This document shows, piece by piece, positions 56,394-64,000 of a stretch of 64,000 nucleotides of DNA; position 1 is the stretch's first letter; each line of letters opens with the position of its first letter. The DNA is taken from assembly GCF_001836165.1 (NCBI RefSeq), contig NZ_KV827648.1, positions 62,001 through 126,000 on the forward strand, given 5' to 3'. A model generated the notes under the pieces. The model was not told the origin of the DNA and searched no databases. It saw only the letters and a program-made list of their open reading frames with translations. The position numbers and the translations under genes are program-made. The stretch is from Corynebacterium sp. HMSC036D02 (GTDB lineage Bacteria > Actinomycetota > Actinomycetes > Mycobacteriales > Mycobacteriaceae).

Positions 56394-56606
56394 TTAGCCG
56401 CACCACCAACGCTGGGGGCTGGTAGAGCAACGGAAGTGGTCGGCGAATTCGCCCGCGAAAGACTTGTAGAAGGTGAATCCGGTGGACTCAGTGCTCTCAG
56501 TAGCGGTGGTTTCAGCGGTAGCTTCAACAGGAGTCTCGGCAGCACTGGCGATTGGTGCGGAAAACAGCACGAGAGCTGCGGCGGCAACGGTGAGGGAAGA
56601 ACGCAT
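56394..56606 (-). CDS. Tiny secreted protein between kinase and response regulator
   Basis: The protein has 70 residues. A signal peptide (SLTVAAAALVLFSAPIASA, cut ASA-AE) is followed by a Thr/Glu/Ser-rich stretch and a C-terminal SFAGEFADHFRCSTSPQRWW ending Cys-Gly. The two cysteines could form a disulfide loop. AAGG lies 9 bases before the ATG. No family is recognised. Its place inside the two-component operon suggests that it is a ligand, sensor partner or target of that system. Confidence 0.65.
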   Translation of the reverse strand: MRSSLTVAAAALVLFSAPIASAAETPVEATAETTATESTESTGFTFYKSFAGEFADHFRCSTSPQRWWCG

Positions 56607-56657
56607 GTCTATTTACCTTGTGAGATTTAGAATTCGGTGAACTACCGGGCAAGTTTA

Positions 56658-57734
56658 CTATGTTTTTCTTAGGTGGGCGGTGGGAAGAGTAAGGCGAGTG
56701 ATCCAGTGATCACCTTCTTTGCCGCTGCCGAATGTGCCGTGCATTCGGCGAACGCGGCGGGCGATTTCCCCCAAGCCCAGATTCGTCGTCATGTATTGAC
56801 GTGATTGTTGTGCCGCAATCTCGGAAGTGATCACGAGGTCGATGGACTTGGAGTTGCCAGTGGCCTCGATGCTCACACGGGATTCAGGGCGAGCGTACTT
56901 GAGGATGTTGATGGCGAGCTCAGAGAACACGAGGGAGAGCTTTTCCGGCAGCGCAAGCTCACCGTTCTTGCCCATATTGGTCTGTGCTTCGCACTGAAAA
57001 CCATGACTGCTCAGGAAGCTAACCATGGTGTCGAGGTCTTCTTCCAAGGACTTAACTCCCTGAGTCACGCTCTCATTCTTCATCACGCGTAGCAGGTCGC
57101 GGACCTCGCCCATGGCCCGGCGGGCGTCGTCAGCAATCGCTTCCGCGGAGTCGGCCGCAGAAGGATCCGTTTGGGTCAACGCCAAGGTTTCGGAGCGCAT
57201 GACCACGGAGGTGAGCGTCGCAGCTACCGAATCATGGAGGGCGGTCATCAGCGCCTCGCGCTGCTCGGCGGCGCGATGCTCAGCGGCGAGACGCTGGTCC
57301 CGGGTTTTGCGCAGCGCGGCCCCAATGACGATGGAAACCGCATACAAGACGAACGGTATCGACAGGTTTAACGGGTCGAAATCAGGCAGATAATTAATCG
57401 AAGGATCCGTCGTGACGAGGTATGTGTACACCACCGCTGGGGGAACCGACCACAGCCAGCGTGTACGAAACGCCACGATGCCCACGATGACGGGGCTCCA
57501 CGCCAAGAGGAGGAAAGACCGCCAGTCTGGGCACCACATAGCAAGCGCAAAAAGCGCACCGTACCCGCAGGCCGCCGCAAGTGGGCGGCGGATGGCCAGT
57601 GGCGTCAGGGAAACGCCGAGGCCGGCAAGTACGAGTGCGCCGGGGGTGAGGAAGTTTTTATCCAGCGTGACGGTGAGCATCACCAAAATGATGCAGCCAA
57701 CGCCAGCGATGCTATAGAACCTCGAGGAGCTCAT
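56658..57734 (-). CDS. NarL-type (HisKA_3) sensor histidine kinase
   Basis: The protein has 358 residues. Six or so membrane helices (about 8-135) form the sensor, with a short external loop (VTTDPSINYLPDFDPLN). The dimerisation/phospho-acceptor helix is ALMTALHDSVAATLTSVVMRSETL, with the active His in ALHDS. The ATPase has the N-box-like SELAINILKYAR and a weak G-box GLGEIARRVRRMHGTF. It most likely phosphorylates the LuxR-type regulator downstream. It starts 15 bases after the crgA stop. Confidence 0.9.
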   Translation of the reverse strand: MSSSRFYSIAGVGCIILVMLTVTLDKNFLTPGALVLAGLGVSLTPLAIRRPLAAACGYGALFALAMWCPDWRSFLLLAWSPVIVGIVAFRTRWLWSVPPAVVYTYLVTTDPSINYLPDFDPLNLSIPFVLYAVSIVIGAALRKTRDQRLAAEHRAAEQREALMTALHDSVAATLTSVVMRSETLALTQTDPSAADSAEAIADDARRAMGEVRDLLRVMKNESVTQGVKSLEEDLDTMVSFLSSHGFQCEAQTNMGKNGELALPEKLSLVFSELAINILKYARPESRVSIEATGNSKSIDLVITSEIAAQQSRQYMTTNLGLGEIARRVRRMHGTFGSGKEGDHWITRLTLPTAHLRKT

Positions 57735-57749
57735 CGGCGGCGATGAAAA

Positions 57750-58025
57750 CTAACGCCAGCCCATCGTCATCAACAGACCGATGATGGCCAGGCCGAAGCC
57801 GATGCCGTAATTCCACGGTCCCAGCTCCTGCATGAACGGAATGGACTCGCCGGCCAGGTAGTTCACCACCAGCCAGAGCAGGCCGAGGAGCATGAGGCCC
57901 AGCATGATGGCGATGTACCACTTCGGGGTGCCCTCAGAGTTGATCTTGACCGGGGTGCGGTTAGTAGCAGAGCTGGAGGACTGCGGGAGTGCAGAGCCCT
58001 CCGTCGTGATCTTGGACTTTGGCAT
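57750..58025 (-). CDS. crgA: Cell division protein CrgA
   Basis: The protein has 91 residues, with two membrane helices (about 35-57 and 72-90) and the family segment [22 protein letters not shown] followed by [23 protein letters not shown]. In actinobacteria CrgA joins FtsZ, FtsQ, FtsI and PBPs at the septum. GAAGG lies upstream of the ATG. It occupies the same place downstream of pknB as in mycobacteria. Confidence 0.95.
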   Translation of the reverse strand: MPKSKITTEGSALPQSSSSATNRTPVKINSEGTPKWYIAIMLGLMLLGLLWLVVNYLAGESIPFMQELGPWNYGIGFGLAIIGLLMTMGWR

Positions 58026-58093
58026 TATTACACCTTCACGAAGAATAGGGGTGGTTAATCTGTGAGATACCTTAGCAGCTGCGGCAATGAGAG

Positions 58094-60034
<1,941 letters not shown>

Positions 60035-60040
60035 GGCGGG

Positions 60041-61453
60041 TTACTGGCCTCCCTGTAGTGCGGATTCTTCGGTGGGGTTGTTCTGTGAGTCTAGTTCGGG
60101 TTCGGGCAGCGTGTTGTCATCGACCTGCGGTTGCGTCTCCTCCGGAGGGAGCGTCGGCAGATCGTGTTGGGTGGTCCGCTGCGCGGTCGTGGGCGGGGAG
60201 GGAATGACTGAGTGCGTCGTGGTGACGGTGACTTGAGTAGGTTCCTCTTCCACAGTGGTAATCTCAACGGTCTCAGGGGCTTCCTTTTCCTCTTCTTCCG
60301 TTGTTTCCGGCTCCACGGTTTCGGTCACAATGACCTCCGTTGGCGTGGGCTGTGGGGTCGGTGTCGTGTTCCCCCACAGCCTATAAGCCATGAACCCGAT
60401 CGCCACGAGGGCCGCGATAGCCACCGCGATGAGCAAACCAGTGCCGAAACCTCCCTGCTTGGAGGGGCGCTCCTCCGTCTGGGCTGCAGAAACGGCCGGA
60501 CGCACCGTGGTGGGGTGCGCCATGTTGGCCAGCATTTCAGTGGACGCGGAAGGAGAAGGTTCAGCGGCGATGGGAGCCAAGGCCGCGGACTTCGGCTGCG
60601 GTGGACGCTGGCCTTGGCGCACGGCGGAGATCGCGTTGGTGAACTCGTTGCCGTCGGCGAAGCGGGTGCCCGGGTCCTTGCGCAGAGCCATGCCGATCAG
60701 TTCACGGGTGGGCGCGCTAATCGACGTCGACAAGGGCTCCGGCGCCTGGCTAATGTGCGCCAGCGCCACCGAGACTGAGGAATCGCCGCTAAAGGGGCGT
60801 TTTCCGGCCAGCATTTCATAGCCCACGACACCGAGCGAATAGACGTCAGACGACGGGCCAACCTCGTAGCCCTGGGCCTGCTCGGGGGAGACGTACTGGG
60901 CGGTGCCGACGACCATGCCGGTGCGGGTAAGAGGCACAGCGGCGGCGGCTTTGGCGATGCCAAAATCGGTGATCTTGACCTGCCCATTCTGGGTGATCAT
61001 GAGGTTGCCGGGCTTGATATCGCGGTGCACAAGTCCCATGTGGTGGATCACGGACAGGCCGTGGGAGGCCTGCTCCATGACGTCGAGCGCCAGTGTCTCC
61101 GGGAGTGCGCCCTCGCGCGCCAGCAGGTCCGCCAGGGATTCGCCGCGAACATACTCCAGGGCCATGTAGCAAAAGGTGCGGCCGTTGTCCTCGAGCTCGC
61201 GGTAGTCGTAGGTAGCCACGACATTGTCGGAATCGATGGATTCCGCGGCCTTGGCTTCGTTGCGGAAGCGAGAGAGGAACTCATTGTTATCGGAGAACTC
61301 TGGGCGCAGGACCTTGAGTGCGACCTCGCGGTCGTTGCGCACGTCATCCGCCAGCCACACAGTGGACATGCCGCCGTGGCCGACGATCCACTGCAGCTGG
61401 TAGTCCCCGCCGATCAGCGCTTGGAGGTGCTCCTTGTTATCTGCGCTATTCAC
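60041..61453 (-). CDS. pknA: Ser/Thr protein kinase PknA
   Basis: The protein has 470 residues from a GTG start that overlaps the pbpA stop by one base. The kinase domain has VALKVLRPE, HRDIKPGNLM and DFGIAKAAA with the T-rich activation loop LTRTGMVVGTAQY. A membrane helix (LLIAVAIAALVAIGFMAYRLW, about 350) is followed by an extracellular tail rich in Thr, Glu and Pro without PASTA repeats. PknA activates PknB and controls cell shape and division. Confidence 0.96.
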   Translation of the reverse strand: MNSADNKEHLQALIGGDYQLQWIVGHGGMSTVWLADDVRNDREVALKVLRPEFSDNNEFLSRFRNEAKAAESIDSDNVVATYDYRELEDNGRTFCYMALEYVRGESLADLLAREGALPETLALDVMEQASHGLSVIHHMGLVHRDIKPGNLMITQNGQVKITDFGIAKAAAAVPLTRTGMVVGTAQYVSPEQAQGYEVGPSSDVYSLGVVGYEMLAGKRPFSGDSSVSVALAHISQAPEPLSTSISAPTRELIGMALRKDPGTRFADGNEFTNAISAVRQGQRPPQPKSAALAPIAAEPSPSASTEMLANMAHPTTVRPAVSAAQTEERPSKQGGFGTGLLIAVAIAALVAIGFMAYRLWGNTTPTPQPTPTEVIVTETVEPETTEEEEKEAPETVEITTVEEEPTQVTVTTTHSVIPSPPTTAQRTTQHDLPTLPPEETQPQVDDNTLPEPELDSQNNPTEESALQGGQ

Positions 61454-62883
61454 TACTGCTCACCTCCGTATGCGCGCAAGATGGCGCGACCGATGGGGGC
61501 GGAAACCTGGCCGCCGGTTGCGCCTTCACCAAGGTGTCCGCCATCTTTGACCACGACGCCGACTGCGATGTCCTTGTCCGGGTCGAAAGCCACGTACCAC
61601 GCGTGCGGGGCAAGGCCCTCGCCGTGCTCCGCGGTACCGGTCTTGGAGGCGAAACCGTTGCCGTCGAAGCCAAAGGTGTTGCGCTCGGAGGCGAACATGA
61701 GGTCCTTGATCGTATTGGCCGTTTCTTCATTCACGGCTTCAGCGGCCTGACGCGGTTTGGTGGCGCGTAGTTCCTTCATCTGGGCATCGGTGATGCGGTT
61801 GACCAGGTAGGGCTCCATACGCTTGCCGTTGTTGGCGATGGTGCCGGCCATGATCGCTGCCTGGAGCGCTGACATGGTCACGTCGCGCTGACCGATGGCG
61901 GATTGGGCGACTTGGGCGCCGTCGCTAAGCTCGCCGAGCGCTCCGGCGGACGTGCCTACGCCCAGGGAGTACCTCTCACCCACGCCGAAGCCTTCGGCGT
62001 ACTTGCGCAGCTCATCGGCGCCGATGCTCTCCGACATCTGCACAAAGGCCGTGTTGCAGGACAATGCGAAGGCCGTCTGCAGCGTCACGCTTTCCGCGCC
62101 GCCGCAGGACTGGTTGCCGTAGTTGGTCAGTTCCGTGACGGTATCGGGCAGCGTAATGGACGCCGCGCCGGTCAGCGTGGAGTTCGGCTCGAAACCGTTG
62201 TTGAGACCAGCGGCGGTGGTGATGATCTTAAAAATTGAGCCCGGGGGCAGGGTGTCCTGTGCAGCATGGTTAACCAGCGGCGTGCCCTCCTGGTTCTGCA
62301 GCTGTTCCCACCTCTCGTTGGCGTTATCACCGAGGAGGTCGGACACGTTAAAGCTCGGGGTGGAGGCCATGGCCAAGATCTTGCCCGTCGAGGGCTGGAT
62401 AGCAACGGCCGCGCCGTTATAGCCCGGTCCAGCGAGCTGGTCGTAGGCGGCCTGCTGCAGGGCGGGATCGATGGTGACCTCCACGTTCGCGCCCATCTGG
62501 GGCTTGCCGGAGAGCACATCGAGCCAGTTGCGCGCCAACAGCGAATCATCCTTGCCGTTGAGGATGTCATTCTGGGAGGCCTCCAGCTGCGAGGCTCCGA
62601 AGCGCTCTGAGAGGTAGCCGGTGATGTTGGCGAAGGCCGGGGAGTCGGCGGGGTAGGAGCGGGAGTAGTTGCCCTCGGCGTCGGCCGTGGACTGCGCCAG
62701 GACCGTGTTGCCGGCGAAAATCTGGCCGCGCGGAGTCGTGCGCATTTCCAAAAAACCGCGGACATTCTTGGGGTTATGGGCGTATTTATCGGTGGAAAAC
62801 GCCTGTACCACCGTGAGGTTCACGAGGAGTATGGCGGTAAGTATCAGGGAAAAGAGGGCCACGAGGCGGATCGATCGGTTCAT
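61453..62883 (-). CDS. pbpA: Penicillin-binding protein PbpA (class B transpeptidase)
   Basis: The protein has 476 residues. One N-terminal membrane anchor precedes a dimerisation region and a transpeptidase domain. The active-site motifs are PGSIFK (Ser nucleophile), SCNTA and KTGTAEHG. It cross-links peptidoglycan together with the glycosyltransferase RodA encoded by the upstream overlapping gene (ATGA overlap). Confidence 0.96.
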   Translation of the reverse strand: MNRSIRLVALFSLILTAILLVNLTVVQAFSTDKYAHNPKNVRGFLEMRTTPRGQIFAGNTVLAQSTADAEGNYSRSYPADSPAFANITGYLSERFGASQLEASQNDILNGKDDSLLARNWLDVLSGKPQMGANVEVTIDPALQQAAYDQLAGPGYNGAAVAIQPSTGKILAMASTPSFNVSDLLGDNANERWEQLQNQEGTPLVNHAAQDTLPPGSIFKIITTAAGLNNGFEPNSTLTGAASITLPDTVTELTNYGNQSCGGAESVTLQTAFALSCNTAFVQMSESIGADELRKYAEGFGVGERYSLGVGTSAGALGELSDGAQVAQSAIGQRDVTMSALQAAIMAGTIANNGKRMEPYLVNRITDAQMKELRATKPRQAAEAVNEETANTIKDLMFASERNTFGFDGNGFASKTGTAEHGEGLAPHAWYVAFDPDKDIAVGVVVKDGGHLGEGATGGQVSAPIGRAILRAYGGEQ

Positions 62884-64000
62884 CGGCTTGCCTCCTGGAT
62901 GGCAGGGAACATAGATGTGTCAGTGGGTGCGTTTGAGCTCAGCTCACGCGCCGGGCGGCGGGCCGCGTTCGAGATCCGCAGCAGGATGGCCAGCAGCATG
63001 TAGTTAGCCATGAGAGAGGAACCACCCGCAGACATGAACGGCGTGGTCAAGCCCGTCATGGGCAGCAGCGCGGAGATACCGCCGGTGACGACGAAGACCT
63101 GCACAGCCAAGGTGAGCGAGAGGCCTGAGGAAACCAGCTTGCCATAGGTATCACGGCAGGTCAGCGCGGTGCGGAAGCCGCGGGAGACGAGCATGGCAAA
63201 GAGGACAAGCACAGCGGTAAGGCCAATGAGGCCGAACTCCTCACCGATGCCAGCCAGGATGAAGTCGGAGTGCGCCACCGGAACCATGTCCGGATGCCCC
63301 TGGCCTAGGCCGGTGCCGGTAATGCCGCCGGAGGACATGCCGAAGAGTGCTTGGGAGAGCTGGTAGCCGGTGGAATCATAATTGGCCAGCGGATCCAAGA
63401 AATTGGAGAAGCGCTGTTGGATCTTCTCCGATATCTGGTAGATGCCGAAGCCACCGACGCCCACGAGGATGACGCCAATGAGTAGCCAGCTCACGCGGTT
63501 GGTGGCCATGAAGAGCATTCCGAGCACGGTGCTAAAAAGCAGCAGGGCTGGGCCGAAGTCATTGGAAATACCCATGATGACAATGGCAATACCCCAGATC
63601 ACCAGGATGGGAGCGAGATCCCGCAGGCGCGGCAGTGAAATGCCGAGGAACTTGTAGCCAGCCACCGTAAACAGCGAACGCTTCTGGGTCAGCAGCATGG
63701 CGAAGAACAGGATCAACAGGATCTTGGAAAACTCACCCGGCTGGATGGAAAATGGCCCGAGCCACAGCCAGATGCGGGCGTCCACGCCCGGGGGCTGCGG
63801 CCACACGAGTGGCAACGCGAGGAGGATGAGGCCAAGCGCGCCCAGGATATAGGAGTATCGGGTGAGCGAGCGGTGATCACGCAGGAGAACCAGCACCAGC
63901 GCGAAGAGGATGAGGCCCACGATGGTCCACATCACCTGCCGCACCGCCAGGCCGCCGCCATTCGCCAGGTCGAGGCGCTGCAACAAGATGAGTCCAGTAC
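62880..64000 (-). CDS. rodA: SEDS peptidoglycan glycosyltransferase RodA/FtsW (N-terminus outside window)
   Basis: The frame stays open to the end of the window, giving about 373 C-terminal residues. It includes the SEDS signature YQLSQALFGMSSGGITGTGLGQGHPDMVP and SDFILAGIGEEFGLIG, then GLTTPFMSAGGSSL. SEDS proteins polymerise glycan strands from lipid II. The order rodA-pbpA-pknA-pknB matches mycobacteria and most corynebacteria, so the gene is probably RodA rather than FtsW. The 5' end, and probably pstP and fhaB, lie beyond the window. Confidence 0.95.
   Translation of the reverse strand, partial: TGLILLQRLDLANGGGLAVRQVMWTIVGLILFALVLVLLRDHRSLTRYSYILGALGLILLALPLVWPQPPGVDARIWLWLGPFSIQPGEFSKILLILFFAMLLTQKRSLFTVAGYKFLGISLPRLRDLAPILVIWGIAIVIMGISNDFGPALLLFSTVLGMLFMATNRVSWLLIGVILVGVGGFGIYQISEKIQQRFSNFLDPLANYDSTGYQLSQALFGMSSGGITGTGLGQGHPDMVPVAHSDFILAGIGEEFGLIGLTAVLVLFAMLVSRGFRTALTCRDTYGKLVSSGLSLTLAVQVFVVTGGISALLPMTGLTTPFMSAGGSSLMANYMLLAILLRISNAARRPARELSSNAPTDTSMFPAIQEASR

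Overview
The window is about 64 kb of a Corynebacterium chromosome centred on the replication origin. The evidence is the gene order rpmH-rnpA-yidD-yidC-rsmG-parA-parB facing away from dnaA-dnaN-recF-dciA-gyrB-gyrA, the actinobacterial block rodA-pbpA-pknA-pknB-crgA, the sigM-trxB-trxA-cwlM neighbourhood, a DUF6049-MurJ/pseudokinase pair, brnFE, and many genes that look leaderless (a TANNNT -10 box about 7 nt before the start codon). The species cannot be fixed from the sequence alone. Gene orientation switches at dnaA (about 30.4 kb), as expected for an origin.

Left arm (1-30 kb): the end of the trp operon (trpCF partial, trpB, trpA), an HNH endonuclease with a possible LexA site, a dicarboxylate/amino-acid symporter, an SdpI-like membrane protein, a Rieske lipoprotein, a BASS-type transporter, brnFE, YqgE, a CCA-adding enzyme, then a Nudix-DUF6049-MurJ operon, YceI, PepN, SigM, thioredoxin reductase, thioredoxin and the pseudo-amidase CwlM, and finally the ParAB/RsmG/YidC/RnpA/RpmH operon. 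Four 16-bp parS sites lie between 0.3 and 7.5 kb, one inside trpF.

Centre (30-43 kb): DnaA-box clusters lie on both sides of dnaA, followed by the replication genes and gyrase. Between gyrB and gyrA sit four small genes, including a ribbon-helix-helix antitoxin paired with a Doc-like protein that has lost its Fic catalytic residues. tRNA-Ile and tRNA-Ala follow gyrA and a DUF3566 gene.

Right arm (43-64 kb): a second tRNA-Ala, a GNAT enzyme, a very asymmetric two-subunit ABC exporter, a lysine-rich coiled-coil membrane protein, metF-metE, ppiA and a rhomboid protease. A 255-bp intergenic stretch then carries the densest set of DnaA boxes in the window, about 24 kb from dnaA. After it come an ABC-ATPase pseudogene, a second toxin-antitoxin pair, a two-component system with a tiny secreted protein between kinase and regulator, and crgA-pknB-pknA-pbpA-rodA.

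Functionally, the window joins chromosome replication and segregation (DnaA, DnaN, DciA, gyrase, ParAB/parS) to cell-wall growth under Ser/Thr kinase control (PknA, PknB, RodA, PbpA, CrgA, MurJ-pseudokinase, CwlM). The most unusual items are the distal DnaA-box cluster, the degenerate Doc module, the ABC exporter whose two half-sites are complementary, and the operator-covered promoter of yceI.
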